Source of the DNA: Streptomyces sp. ITFR-16
Lineage (GTDB): Bacteria; Actinomycetota; Actinomycetes; Streptomycetales; Streptomycetaceae
Assembly: GCF_031844705.1 (NCBI RefSeq)
Contig: NZ_CP134609.1
Span: forward strand, 5,270,001 to 5,334,000
DNA length: 64,000 nt
Direction of reading: 5' to 3'
The position numbers and the translations under genes were made by a program. Shown in pieces: positions 15,621 through 25,157 of the stretch. Position 1 is the first letter of the stretch; every line of letters begins with the position of its first letter. The notes under the pieces are model-generated. The model was given only the letters and a program-made list of their open reading frames with translations. It made no database searches and was not told where the DNA came from.

Positions 15621-16787
15621 TCAGGCCGGCAGGCCCAGCTCGCGGGCGATCAGCATCCGCTGCACCTCGCTGGTGCCCTCGCCGATCTCCAGGATCTTGG
15701 AGTCGCGCCACATCCGGGCCACCGGGTACTCGTTCATGAAGCCGTAGCCGCCGTGGATCTGGGTCGCCTCACGGGCGTTGTCCACCGCCACGGTCGAGGA
15801 GTACAGCTTCGCGATCGCCGCCTCCTTCTTGAACGGCTCGTCCGCCAGCAGCCGCGACGCCGCGTCCCGCCAGCCGATCCGGGCCATGTGCGCCCGCATC
15901 TCCATGTCCGCGATCTTGAACTGGATCGCCTGGTTGGCGCCGATCGGCTTGCCGAACGCGTGCCGCTCGGCCGCGTACTTCACCGATTCGTCCACACAGC
16001 CCTGCGCGAGGCCCGTGGACAGGGCCGCGATGGCGATCCGGCCCTCGTCCAGGATCCGCAGGAACTGCGCGTACCCCCGGCCCTCCTCGCCCAGCAGGTT
16101 CCCCAGCGGGACGCGCACGTCGGCGAAGGACAGCTCCCGGGTGTCCGAGGCGTTCCAGCCGACCTTGGAGTACGGGGCGGCGACCGTGAAGCCGGGGGTG
16201 CCGGAGGGCACGATGATCGAGGAGATGAGCGGGGCGCCGTTCTCCTTGCGGCCGGTCACCGCCGTCACCGTCACCAGCTCGGTGATGTCCGTGCCGGAGT
16301 TGGTGATGAAGCACTTGGAGCCGTTGATCACCCACTCGCCCGTCGCCTCGTCGCGCACGGCCGCGGTCCGGGTGCCGCCCGCGTCCGAGCCGCCGTCCGG
16401 CTCGGTCAGGCCGAACGCGCCGAGCGCCTCGCCCGCGCAGAGCCTCGGCAGCCACTGCCGCTTCTGCTCCTCCGTGCCGAAGCGGAACACCGGCATCGCA
16501 CCGAGCGAGACCCCGGCCTCCAGGGTGATCGCCACCGAGGAGTCGACCCGGGCCAGCTCCTCCAGGGCGATCCCGAGGGCGAGGTAGTCCCCGCCCATCC
16601 CGCCGTACTCCTCCGGGAACGGCAGCCCGAACAGGCCCATCCGCCCCATCTCCCGCACGATCTCGTACGGGAACTCGTGGCGCTCGTAGAAGTCGCCGAT
16701 CTTCGGCGCGACCACGTCGTGGGCGAACTCCTCGACGGTGCGCCGCAGTTCCTCGTGCTCGGCGGTCAGCCGGTGGTCCAGGGACAT
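15621..16787 (-). CDS. Acyl-CoA dehydrogenase of the leucine/branched-chain pathway
   Basis: FAD flavoenzyme of 388 aa, full length for the family, oxidising an acyl-CoA to the enoyl-CoA. Family signatures are visible: FGLTEPDGGSDAGGTRT near residue 130, the FAD loop WVINGSKCFITNSG, and the C-terminal QIHGGYGFMNEYPVARMWRD with IGEGTSEVQ. The probable catalytic base is within the REATQIHGGYG segment or the more N-terminal ELARVDSS region depending on subtype, so I do not name it. It is the last gene of an operon with HMG-CoA lyase and both methylcrotonyl-CoA carboxylase subunits, which points to isovaleryl-CoA dehydrogenation, although citronellyl-CoA-type enzymes look alike. Confidence 0.88.
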   Translation of the reverse strand: MSLDHRLTAEHEELRRTVEEFAHDVVAPKIGDFYERHEFPYEIVREMGRMGLFGLPFPEEYGGMGGDYLALGIALEELARVDSSVAITLEAGVSLGAMPVFRFGTEEQKRQWLPRLCAGEALGAFGLTEPDGGSDAGGTRTAAVRDEATGEWVINGSKCFITNSGTDITELVTVTAVTGRKENGAPLISSIIVPSGTPGFTVAAPYSKVGWNASDTRELSFADVRVPLGNLLGEEGRGYAQFLRILDEGRIAIAALSTGLAQGCVDESVKYAAERHAFGKPIGANQAIQFKIADMEMRAHMARIGWRDAASRLLADEPFKKEAAIAKLYSSTVAVDNAREATQIHGGYGFMNEYPVARMWRDSKILEIGEGTSEVQRMLIARELGLPA

Positions 16788-16794
16788 CGGGAAA

Positions 16795-17769
16795 TCACTG
16801 CTCCTTGTGGGACTGTGTCTGTTGCACCGAGAGCGCGCGGACGGTACGGGACGGGCTCGGCCGCCCCAGCTGTTCGGCGAGCCACACGCTGGTGGCGGTC
16901 AGCTCGTCGAGGTCGACCCCGGTCTCGATACCGAGGCCGTCGAGCATCCACACGAGATCCTCGGTGGCGAGATTTCCGGTCGCGCTCTTCGCGTACGGGC
17001 AGCCGCCGAGGCCGCCCGCCGAGGCGTCCACGGTGGTGACGCCGTGCTGGAGCGCGGCGAGGGTGTTGGACAGGGCCTGTCCGTACGTGTCGTGGAAGTG
17101 CACCCCGAGGGCGGCGGTGGGCACGCCCGCCTCGTTCAGCGCGGTCAGCAGGGCGCGCACATGGCCGGGGGTGGCGACCCCGATGGTGTCGCCGAGCGAG
17201 AGCTCGTCGCAGCCGAGGTCCAGCAGCGCCTTCGCGACCCGGACGACCCGGGGGACCGGGACCGGCCCCTCCCACGGGTCGCCGAAGCACATCGACAGAT
17301 AGCCGCGCACCTCCACCTTGTCGGCCTTGGCGCGGGCCACGACGGGCTCGAACATCGCCAGCGACTCGTCCACCGTGCGGTTCAGGTTGCGCGCGGCGAA
17401 CGTCTCCGTGGCGGAGCCGAACACGGCGATCTGCCGGGCCCCGAGCGCCAGCGCCCGGTCGAGTCCCCGCTCGTTCGGCACCAGGACCGGGAGCGCCACG
17501 TCCCCCACGTCCCTTATCTCGCCGAGCATCGGGAACAGCTGCTCGGCGTCGGCCAGCTGGGGGACCCACTTGGGGTGGACGAAGCTCGTCGCCTCGATCG
17601 TGGTGAGACCGGCGACCGCGAGCCGGCGGATGAACTCCGCCTTCACCTCGGTCGGCACGACCGTCTTCTCGTTCTGCAGCCCGTCACGGGCGCCGACCTC
17701 GTGGATACGGACCCGGGCGGGCAGGCCCGGGTCGGCCACGGTCATCGGCAGGCTCCGGTCGCTCGTCAT
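16795..17769 (-). CDS. Hydroxymethylglutaryl-CoA lyase
   Basis: Cleaves HMG-CoA into acetyl-CoA and acetoacetate, the last step of leucine degradation. The 324-aa TIM-barrel protein shows the HMGL motifs: VRIHEVGARDGLQNE with metal-binding aspartate near the N-terminus, the helix ATSFVHPKWVPQLAD, LSLGDTIGVATPGHV, the metal ligand pair VHFHDTYG, and the catalytic cysteine loop ASAGGLGGCPYAKSATGN. Its ATG overlaps the upstream carboxylase stop by 4 bp, and the acyl-CoA dehydrogenase follows after 7 bp. Function strongly supported by motif and operon. Confidence 0.94.
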   Translation of the reverse strand: MTSDRSLPMTVADPGLPARVRIHEVGARDGLQNEKTVVPTEVKAEFIRRLAVAGLTTIEATSFVHPKWVPQLADAEQLFPMLGEIRDVGDVALPVLVPNERGLDRALALGARQIAVFGSATETFAARNLNRTVDESLAMFEPVVARAKADKVEVRGYLSMCFGDPWEGPVPVPRVVRVAKALLDLGCDELSLGDTIGVATPGHVRALLTALNEAGVPTAALGVHFHDTYGQALSNTLAALQHGVTTVDASAGGLGGCPYAKSATGNLATEDLVWMLDGLGIETGVDLDELTATSVWLAEQLGRPSPSRTVRALSVQQTQSHKEQ

Positions 17770-19850
17770 GCTGCTCCCTCCCCGGCGGCCACGGGTGTGA
17801 CCACGGCCAGGACCTGGTCCATGGCGACCGTGGTCCCCGCGGTGACATCGAGTTCGGTCACGGTGCCGGCGTGCGGGGCGGAGATGACGTGCTCCATCTT
17901 CATCGCCTCCACCACCAGCAGGCTCTGCCCGGCCGCGACCTCGTCGCCGACGGCCACCTTCACCACGGTGACCGTGCCGGGCATGGGCGCGGCGAGGGTG
18001 TCCGCCCCGGAGCGGGCGGCGCCGCTCAGCGAGGCCTCCACCGGGTCGTGGTCCCGGACCTGCCAGCTGTCCCCGTCCCGGCCGAGCCAGTGGCCCTCCG
18101 GCCCGCGGACGTACGCGAACGTGTGGGTGACCCCGCCGAGTTCGAGCGTGATCCGGCGGCCGTCGGCGGACAGCGTCCGGGCCGTCTCGGGTCCGCCGGG
18201 CAGCGGGCCCAGCGGACCGCAGGCGCCCGAGTCCGGAGCCGGCGGCCGCACGCCCTCGCCGACATGGCCGAACGTCAGCTCGGCAGCCTCTCCGCAGGGC
18301 CGCAGCCCCACCTGGACCGGGTCGTGCCCCGGAATCCGGAAGTGCCGCACCGTCCGGGCCGGGGTGCCGCCCAGGCGCCAGCCGTTCCCGGCCGAGAACG
18401 GGTCGGCCCAGGTGTCCGGGCCGGTGGGCGCGGGGGAGTGCTGCCGCAGCAGCGCGGCGGCGGCGTACACCTCCTCCGGCACCCCGTCCGGGACCAGCGC
18501 GTCCACCTCGCGCTCCACCAGGCCGGTGTCCAGCTCACCCGCCACCACGGCGGGGTGGCCGAGCAGCCGGCGCAGGAAGCCCGCGTTGGTCGGGACGCCG
18601 AGGACCACCGTGTCCGCGAGCGCCGCCCGCAGCCGGCGCAGGGCGGTCGCCCGGTCGGGGCCGTACGCGATCACCTTCGACAGCATCGGGTCGTACAGGC
18701 TGCCGACCTCGCCGCCCTCGCCGAGCCCCGAGTCCGTCCGCACCCCGTCGCCCTGCGGCTCGTCCAGTGCCAGCACCGTGCCGCCCGATGGCAGGAAGCC
18801 GCGCGCCGGGTCCTCGGCGCAGATCCGGGCCTCGACCGCGTGCCCGGTGAGGGTGATGTCCTGCTGGGTGTACGGGAGTTGTTCGCCGGACGCGACACGC
18901 AGCTGCCACTCCACCAGGTCGAGGCCGGTGACCAGCTCGGTCACCGGGTGCTCCACCTGGAGCCGGGTGTTCATCTCCATGAAGTAGTACGAGGACGGGT
19001 CGTTGCCCGGGACGATGAACTCCACCGTGCCCGCGCCGACATACCCGCAGGAGCGCGCCGCCTGCACGGCCGCCTCGCCCATCGCCGCGCGCGTCCCCTC
19101 GTCGAGCAGGACCGAGGGCGCCTCCTCGATGATCTTCTGGTGGCGGCGCTGGAGCGAGCACTCGCGCTCGCCGAGGTGCACCACGTTGCCGTGCCCGTCG
19201 GCCAGCACCTGGATCTCGATGTGGCGGGGGCGGTCGATCCACCGCTCCACCAGCAGCGTGTCGTCGCCGAAGGAGGCGCGGGCCTCGCGCCGGGCGGCGG
19301 CGATCTCGTCGGCGAGGAGCGCCCCGTCCCGGACCAGCCGCATGCCCTTGCCGCCGCCGCCCGCCGAGGGCTTCAGCAGCACCGGCATGCCGATCTCCTG
19401 GGCGGCGTCGGCCAGTTGGCCGTCGGTCAGCTCGCTTCCCGTGGAGCCGGGCACCACCGGGACCCCGGCCGCCGCGACCGTCTCCTTGGCCCGGATCTTG
19501 TCGCCCATCAGCGAGATGGCGGCGGCGGGCGGCCCGATGAAGACCAGCCCGGCGTCCGCGCACGCCTGGGCGAAACCCGCGTTCTCCGCGAGGAAGCCGT
19601 AGCCGGGGTGGACGGCCTGCGCGCCCGTGCGGCGGGCGGCCTCCAGCAGGCGGTCGACGCCGAGATAGCTCATCAAGGCCGGCGCGGGCCCGATGCGGAC
19701 CGCCGTGTCGGCCTCCCGTACGTGCCGGGCGTCCGCGTCCGCGTCGCTGAAGACGGCGACCGAGCGCACCCCCAGCTCGCGCAGCGTCCGGATGACCCGG
19801 ACCGCGATCTCGCCCCGGTTGGCGACGAGAACGGTGTCGAACATCGTCAT
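17766..19850 (-). CDS. Methylcrotonyl-CoA carboxylase alpha (biotin) subunit
   Basis: Biotin carboxylase plus biotin carrier in one chain of 694 aa. Residues 1-445 hold the ATP-grasp carboxylase (VLVANRGEIAVRVIRTLRE at the start, the glycine-rich KPSAGGGGKGMRLV, and EMNTRLQVEHPVTE). A linker/BT domain follows, and the C-terminal carrier domain has the biotinylated lysine in VEAMKMEH. With the beta subunit upstream (7-bp gap) and HMG-CoA lyase downstream (4-bp overlap), 3-methylcrotonyl-CoA is the likely substrate; acetyl-/propionyl-CoA carboxylase alpha chains of Streptomyces are similar, so substrate rests on context. Confidence 0.92.
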   Translation of the reverse strand: MTMFDTVLVANRGEIAVRVIRTLRELGVRSVAVFSDADADARHVREADTAVRIGPAPALMSYLGVDRLLEAARRTGAQAVHPGYGFLAENAGFAQACADAGLVFIGPPAAAISLMGDKIRAKETVAAAGVPVVPGSTGSELTDGQLADAAQEIGMPVLLKPSAGGGGKGMRLVRDGALLADEIAAARREARASFGDDTLLVERWIDRPRHIEIQVLADGHGNVVHLGERECSLQRRHQKIIEEAPSVLLDEGTRAAMGEAAVQAARSCGYVGAGTVEFIVPGNDPSSYYFMEMNTRLQVEHPVTELVTGLDLVEWQLRVASGEQLPYTQQDITLTGHAVEARICAEDPARGFLPSGGTVLALDEPQGDGVRTDSGLGEGGEVGSLYDPMLSKVIAYGPDRATALRRLRAALADTVVLGVPTNAGFLRRLLGHPAVVAGELDTGLVEREVDALVPDGVPEEVYAAAALLRQHSPAPTGPDTWADPFSAGNGWRLGGTPARTVRHFRIPGHDPVQVGLRPCGEAAELTFGHVGEGVRPPAPDSGACGPLGPLPGGPETARTLSADGRRITLELGGVTHTFAYVRGPEGHWLGRDGDSWQVRDHDPVEASLSGAARSGADTLAAPMPGTVTVVKVAVGDEVAAGQSLLVVEAMKMEHVISAPHAGTVTELDVTAGTTVAMDQVLAVVTPVAAGEGAA

Positions 19851-19857
19851 CTGTTCC

Positions 19858-21465
19858 TCACATCCGGAAGACGCCGAAGCCGGCGTCGCCCAACGGGGCG
19901 TTGGCGCACGCGGTCAGGGCGAGCCCCAGCACCTGCCGGGTCTCCAGCGGGTCGATCACGCCGTCGTCCCAGAGCCGGGCCGTGGCGTAGTACGCGTTGC
20001 CCTGGGTCTCGTACTGCTCGCGGATCGGGGCCTTGAAGGACTCCTCGTCCTCGGCGCTCCAGTCGTCGCCGAGCTGGTCGCGCTTGACCGTGGCGAGGAC
20101 GGACGCGGCCTGTTCGCCGCCCATGACGGAGATCTTCGCGTTGGGCCACATCCACAGGAAGCGCGGCGAGTAGGCCCGGCCGCACATCGAGTAGTTGCCC
20201 GCCCCGTAGGACCCGCCGACCACCACGGTCAGCTTCGGCACCCGGGTGCAGGCCACGGCGGTGACCATCTTCGCGCCGTGCTTGGCGATGCCGCCGGCCT
20301 CGTAGTCGCGGCCGACCATGAAGCCCGAGATGTTCTGCAGGAAGACCAGCGGGATGCCGCGCTGGTCGCACAGCTCGATGAAGTGCGCGCCCTTCTGCGC
20401 GGACTCGGAGAACAGGATGCCGTTGTTGGCGACGATCCCGACCGGATGGCCGTGGATGTGCGCGAAGCCGGTGATCAGCGTCGTGCCGTACTCCGCCTTG
20501 AACTCGGCGAACCGGGAGCCGTCCACGACCCGGGCGATCACCTCGCGCACGTCGTAGGGGGTGCGTGAGTCGACGGGCACCGCCCCGTACAGACCGGCGG
20601 GGTCGGCCTTGGGCTCCTCGACCGGCCGCACGGACCACGGCAGCGGGCCCCGGTCCGGCAGGGTGGCCACGATGTTGCGCACGATCCGCAGCGCGTGCGC
20701 GTCGTCCTGCGCGAGATGGTCGGTGACCCCCGACGTGCGGGAGTGGACCTCGCCGCCGCCCAGCTCCTCGGCGGTGACCACCTCACCGGTCGCGGCCTTC
20801 ACCAGCGGCGGTCCGCCCAGGAAGATCGTGCCCTGGTTGCGGACGATCACGGCCTCGTCGCTCATCGCGGGGACGTACGCCCCGCCGGCCGTGCAGGAGC
20901 CGAGCACCGCCGCGATCTGCGGGATCCCGGCCCCGGACATCCGCGCCTGGTTGTAGAAGATCCGCCCGAAGTGCTCGCGGTCGGGGAACACCTCGTCCTG
21001 CATCGGCAGGAAGGCGCCCCCGGAGTCCACCAGATACAGGCAGGGCAGCCGGTTCTCCAGCGCCACCTCCTGGGCCCGCAGATGCTTCTTCACGGTCATC
21101 GGGTAGTACGTGCCGCCCTTGACGGTGGCGTCATTGGCGACGATCACGCACTCCCGGCCGCTGACCCGGCCGATCCCGGCGATCACGCCGGCGGCCGGCG
21201 CGGCGCCCCCGTACAGCCCATCGGCCGCCAGCGGGGCCAGCTCCAGGAAGGGCGAGCCCGGGTCGAGGAGGGTGTCCACCCGCTCCCGGGGCAGCAGCTT
21301 GCCGCGCGCCACATGCCGGGCGCGGGCCTTCTCACCCCCGCCGAGCCTGGCCGTGGCGAGCCGCTTGCGCAGCTCGTCGGCGAGCGCGTGATGCGCCGCC
21401 TCGTTGGCCTGCCAGGCCTCCGAGGCGGGATCGGCCGCGCTCGCCAGCACCGGTGCCTGCTGCAT
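19858..21465 (-). CDS. Methylcrotonyl-CoA carboxylase beta (carboxyltransferase) subunit
   Basis: Transfers CO2 from biotin to the acyl-CoA. The 535-aa protein contains the two crotonase-like halves: the N-terminal half with RERVDTLLDPGSPFLELAPL and CTAGGAYVPAMSDE, and the C-terminal half with GFAHIHGHPVGIVANNGILF, GSYGAGNYSMCGRAY and MGGEQAASVL. This pattern is typical of MCC beta rather than AccB/PccB chains. It is the first gene of the operon, starting 96 bp from the divergent TetR gene, and the twin operators lie between them. Confidence 0.93.
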   Translation of the reverse strand: MQQAPVLASAADPASEAWQANEAAHHALADELRKRLATARLGGGEKARARHVARGKLLPRERVDTLLDPGSPFLELAPLAADGLYGGAAPAAGVIAGIGRVSGRECVIVANDATVKGGTYYPMTVKKHLRAQEVALENRLPCLYLVDSGGAFLPMQDEVFPDREHFGRIFYNQARMSGAGIPQIAAVLGSCTAGGAYVPAMSDEAVIVRNQGTIFLGGPPLVKAATGEVVTAEELGGGEVHSRTSGVTDHLAQDDAHALRIVRNIVATLPDRGPLPWSVRPVEEPKADPAGLYGAVPVDSRTPYDVREVIARVVDGSRFAEFKAEYGTTLITGFAHIHGHPVGIVANNGILFSESAQKGAHFIELCDQRGIPLVFLQNISGFMVGRDYEAGGIAKHGAKMVTAVACTRVPKLTVVVGGSYGAGNYSMCGRAYSPRFLWMWPNAKISVMGGEQAASVLATVKRDQLGDDWSAEDEESFKAPIREQYETQGNAYYATARLWDDGVIDPLETRQVLGLALTACANAPLGDAGFGVFRM

Positions 21466-21495
21466 CCTGTCGAGCCCCCTTGCCCGTCCTGTGAT

Positions 21496-21538
21496 GTTAG
21501 TGAGCGTTAACGCCCTGCACAGGTTAACGACCGCTAAC
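21496..21538. promoter_or_regulatory. Twin operators for the leucine-degradation TetR
   Basis: Two 16-bp sites fit GTTA-n8-TAAC: GTTAGTGAGCGTTAAC at 21496-21511 and GTTAACGACCGCTAAC at 21523-21538, with centres 27 bp apart. They fill the 96-bp gap between the carboxylase operon and the divergent tetR gene, the standard place for a TetR autoregulatory operator. No experimental evidence is available. Confidence 0.65.
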
Positions 21539-21561
21539 GCACCTGTCTAGAATGACTCCTC

Positions 21562-22188
21562 ATGAGCACCCATGCCGCCGCCCGCGTCGCGGCCCCCACC
21601 CGCCGCGAGCAGATCCTCCGGGAGGCCGCCCGCCTCTTCGCCGAGCGCGGCTTCCACGGCGTCGGCGTCGACGAGATAGGCGCCGCCGTCGGCATCAGCG
21701 GCCCCGGTCTCTACCGGCACTTCCCCGGCAAGGACGCGATGCTCGCCGAGCTGCTCGTCGGCATCAGCGAACGGCTGCTGGCCGGCGGTGAGCTCCGGGT
21801 CTCCGAGGACGCGGCCTCCGGCGACGGCTCGCCCGAAGCGCTCCTGGACGCGCTCATCGAGGGCCACATCGACTTCGCCCTCGACGACCGCCCCCTGATC
21901 ACCCTGCACGACCGCGAGCTGGACCGCCTGCGGGACACCGACCGCAAGCGGGTGCGCCGGCTCCAGCGGCAGTACGTCGAGGTGTGGGTGGCCGTGGTCC
22001 GCGACCTCTACCCGGACCTCCCCGAGCACGAGGCGCGCGCGGCCGTGCACGCCGTCTTCGGCCTGCTGAACTCCACCCCGCACCTGGGCCGCCCCGGCGC
22101 CCTGCCTGGGCGCACGGACACGGCCGCGCTGCTGCACCGCCTCGCGCGGGGCGCCTTCGCCGCGGCGGGGGCCCCGAAGGGGGCCTGA
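21562..22188 (+). CDS. TetR-family regulator of the leucine-degradation operon
   Basis: A 208-aa repressor. The N-terminal helix-turn-helix covers residues 14-60 (REQILREAARLFAERGFHG, then VGISGPGLYRHFPGKDAML). The remaining helical domain should bind an acyl-CoA-like effector. It is divergent from the methylcrotonyl-CoA carboxylase operon with paired palindromes between, so it very probably controls that operon and itself. Effector and target are inferred. The stop lies 15 bp from the convergent polysaccharide gene. Confidence 0.88.
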   Translation: MSTHAAARVAAPTRREQILREAARLFAERGFHGVGVDEIGAAVGISGPGLYRHFPGKDAMLAELLVGISERLLAGGELRVSEDAASGDGSPEALLDALIEGHIDFALDDRPLITLHDRELDRLRDTDRKRVRRLQRQYVEVWVAVVRDLYPDLPEHEARAAVHAVFGLLNSTPHLGRPGALPGRTDTAALLHRLARGAFAAAGAPKGA

Positions 22189-22203
22189 CCGCCGCGGCGG
22201 CCC

Positions 22204-25143
22204 TCAGCGCCCGGCGCCCTGCCGGGCCGACACGGTCACCCGCGCCACCCGCATCGGATGCCCGGCCTCGGTGGCGGGGCCCGCGGTGGCGCCGTCAGCG
22301 GCCGGCAGCCCGCCGCCCACGGCGACGTTCAGGATCAGGAACTGCCCCCGCTTCAGTGCCCGGTCCCAGGTCGCGGCGTCCATGGCGGATGCCTTCACCC
22401 GGTGGTACACCCGGCCGTCCAGATACCAGCGCACCTCCTCGGCGCCCGGCGCGGTGTCGACCTCCACGGCGTACGTGTGGAACGAGCCCCGGCACCCCTG
22501 GCACGTCTGCCGGGGTGAGGTGAGCCCGGCCGGTTCCTCGCAGGGGCCGCCCTCCGCCGTACCGCAGTGCAGGGTGCCGAAGACCGTGTCCCGGCCGTTG
22601 ACGGACTCCATGACGTCGATCTCGCCGATGGCCGGCCAGCCCGTGTAGCCGTCGCGCAGTCCGGCCCCCAGCGTCCAGAAGGCAGGCCAGTAGCCGCCGG
22701 CGGCCGGGCCCGTCACGTCCGGCAGGGCGATCGACGCCTCGATCCGCAGCACACCGCCGGGCGGCGGCGCGAAGTCGGAGCGCCGGGACTCGATGCGGCC
22801 GGAGTACCAGCGTCCGTCGCGGCGGGTGGGCACGATCTCCAGCGCGCCCTTGCCGTCCAGCCGGACGTTGTCCGTGGAGTCGGTCATCGTCTCCACCTCG
22901 CCCGTGCCCCATCGCGGCGCGGGGCAGCCCGGATAGCAGGTGCCCCGGTCGTACAGCCAGCGTGAGGAGGCCGGGCGGCTGCCCGCCGGTCCGTCGAACT
23001 CCTCGCGCATCAGCTCGCTCCAGCCGCCCCGGGCGGGCGGCAGCAGGAGCCGTTCGAGGCGGGGGGCCAGCACCACGGCCGCCACATCGGTCAGATGGGT
23101 GTCGTCCCGGTAGAGCAGGATCCGGTCCCGGACCGCCGGGCAGGTCGGGCCGCCGGCCGGGCAGAGCACCGGGTTCACCGAGACGGCCCGCACCCCCGGC
23201 AGCCCGCCGGCCGCGATCCTCCCGGCCAGCGGGTCGGGCCGCCGGGCCCGTTCCCGGCCGAAGGCGCAGTCCTCCGGCTCCGTGAGGTGGCCGGAGACGC
23301 ACGCGGGGACGTCGGTGCCCGGCACCGGCGTGTCCTCGATGTAGACGACCGGCACCCCGAGCGCGCGCAGCGGCTTCAGCGTCCGCTCCCAGCCCCTGAG
23401 CAGGAGGGCCCGGTCGTCGGTGTAGCGGTTGAGGGAGGAGACCACGACCATCCGGGGCTTCGGCCCCTTCGCCAGCCGGGCCAGGCTGTCCGCCCGCCAG
23501 GTGTCGCACTCGTGGTACGTGCGCCCCAGCTGCGGGTTCACCACGGACAGCGCGGGCAGCGGGCAGCCCTGCTTCACCAGCTCCTGGAGCGCCCAGCCGC
23601 GCTTCGCGGCCAGGCTGAGCAGCGGGGAGAACCACTGCCCGGCGTGCGAGTCGCCGAGCAGGACGATCCGGTCCGGGCTGTCCACCGCGCCGAACAGGCA
23701 GGGCGGGCTGCTCGTCACCGGCGGCGCCACCTCGCACGCCCCGTCCGGCGGGAAGCTCGCGCGCGCCTGCAGCGGACTCGGCACCACGGGTCCGTCCTCC
23801 AGCGGCGTCCCGGTCCGCGTCAGCAGCGAGGGACCGGACGCCGCGCCGGGCGGCAGCCCCTTCACGTCCACCGGCGTGGCCGGACCCAGCAGCCGCAGGG
23901 TCCCGGTGCCCACCACGAGGGCGAGCACGACGGGTATGACGACGGCGGCGACGCCCAGCGCCAGCCCGCGCCGGGGGAGTTCGGAGACCGTACGGCTGCG
24001 CCGCAGCGGGCGCTCGACCCAGCGCGTGGTGGCCAGCGCGGGCAGCACCGAGGCCAGCGTCAGCGCCGCCCTGGCCGGCCAGCCCAGCGCGCCGAACCGG
24101 GCCTCGGCCAGCACCAGGACGGGCCAGTGCCAGAGGTACAGGGTGTAGGAGAGCCGGCCCACCGCCCGGGGTCCCCGCAGGCCCAGCAGCCGCCCGACGC
24201 CGTAGCGGGCAGGGCCGTCCGGGCGGCGGCCGGGCGTCCCGGCGAGGATGACCGCGGCCGTGCCCAGGGTGGGGACGAGCGCCGCCCGGCCGGGGTACGG
24301 CGTCGAGGCGTCGTACCGCAGCACGCACCACACGAGCGCGCCCGCGCCCGCCCAGCCGCACAGCAGCCGCAGCACGCGCGGCCCGCGCAGCAGATGCCAC
24401 GGCAGCAGCGCCAGCAGCGCGCCGACGCCGAACTGCCAGGCCCGCGAGGGCGTTGCGAGATACGCCAGCGAGACGGAGCCGCCGGTCCAGTGGAGGGAGA
24501 GCGCGAAGGTGCCGAGCGTCAGCAGGGCGGTCACGGCGGTGGCCAGGGGCCGCAGCGCGCGGCCCCTGCGGGCCGCCCGGGCGACGAGCAGGGCGAGGAC
24601 GGCGAGCAGCGGGGCCCAGCACAGACAGAACTGCTCCTCCACCGCCAGCGACCAGAAGTGCAGCAGCGGGCTCTCGTCCTGCCCTGCGGCCAGATAGTCG
24701 GTCCGCTGGTTGATGAAGCGCCAGTTGGCCACGGAGAGCGCCGCCGCCACGACGTCGTTCTCCAGGTCCGTGCGGCGCAGCGGGACGGTCAGCCAGGCCC
24801 CGGCCACCGCGACGGCGACCAGGACCACGGCCGCCGAGGGCAGCAGCCGGCGGGCCCGGCGGGAGAAGAACTCGGCCAGCCGGATCCGGCCGGTGGTGAC
24901 GGCCTCGCCCACCAGCAGCCCGGTGATCAGATAGCCGGAGATGACGAAGAAGACGTCCACACCGGTGAAGCCGCCGGCCAGTCCCGGTACGGAGGCGTGG
25001 AAGGCGAGGACCGAGAGGACGGCGAAGGCGCGCAGCCCCTCGATGTCGGGACGGAAGGCGGACCGGCGGACGGCGCCGGGTGCGGGTGCGGGCACGGTCG
25101 CGCGGCTGCCGGGCCGGGGACCGGAAGGGGCGAGGGTGGACAT
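22204..25143 (-). CDS. Acyltransferase-3/SGNH/GH16 fusion protein
   Basis: A 979-aa three-part membrane protein in one uninterrupted frame. Residues about 28-420 are an OafA-type acyltransferase-3 domain with about ten membrane helices (RPDIEGLRAFAVLSVLAFH, FFVISGYLITG, WSLAVEEQF). Residues about 480-700 are an SGNH/GDSL domain with GDSH at 497-500 and DDTH at 680-683, the usual O-acetyltransferase partner. Residues about 710-979 are a GH16 beta-glucanase domain with catalytic motif EIDVME at 841-846. Acyltransferase-SGNH fusions are common; an added GH16 is not. ATG 25143 is 14 bp behind a GT2 synthase gene, so the pair is an operon. Likely role: O-acylation and trimming of a beta-glucan-like polymer at the outer face of the membrane (inference). 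Confidence 0.9.
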   Translation of the reverse strand: MSTLAPSGPRPGSRATVPAPAPGAVRRSAFRPDIEGLRAFAVLSVLAFHASVPGLAGGFTGVDVFFVISGYLITGLLVGEAVTTGRIRLAEFFSRRARRLLPSAAVVLVAVAVAGAWLTVPLRRTDLENDVVAAALSVANWRFINQRTDYLAAGQDESPLLHFWSLAVEEQFCLCWAPLLAVLALLVARAARRGRALRPLATAVTALLTLGTFALSLHWTGGSVSLAYLATPSRAWQFGVGALLALLPWHLLRGPRVLRLLCGWAGAGALVWCVLRYDASTPYPGRAALVPTLGTAAVILAGTPGRRPDGPARYGVGRLLGLRGPRAVGRLSYTLYLWHWPVLVLAEARFGALGWPARAALTLASVLPALATTRWVERPLRRSRTVSELPRRGLALGVAAVVIPVVLALVVGTGTLRLLGPATPVDVKGLPPGAASGPSLLTRTGTPLEDGPVVPSPLQARASFPPDGACEVAPPVTSSPPCLFGAVDSPDRIVLLGDSHAGQWFSPLLSLAAKRGWALQELVKQGCPLPALSVVNPQLGRTYHECDTWRADSLARLAKGPKPRMVVVSSLNRYTDDRALLLRGWERTLKPLRALGVPVVYIEDTPVPGTDVPACVSGHLTEPEDCAFGRERARRPDPLAGRIAAGGLPGVRAVSVNPVLCPAGGPTCPAVRDRILLYRDDTHLTDVAAVVLAPRLERLLLPPARGGWSELMREEFDGPAGSRPASSRWLYDRGTCYPGCPAPRWGTGEVETMTDSTDNVRLDGKGALEIVPTRRDGRWYSGRIESRRSDFAPPPGGVLRIEASIALPDVTGPAAGGYWPAFWTLGAGLRDGYTGWPAIGEIDVMESVNGRDTVFGTLHCGTAEGGPCEEPAGLTSPRQTCQGCRGSFHTYAVEVDTAPGAEEVRWYLDGRVYHRVKASAMDAATWDRALKRGQFLILNVAVGGGLPAADGATAGPATEAGHPMRVARVTVSARQGAGR

Positions 25144-25157
25144 CGCGGTGAGGCCTT

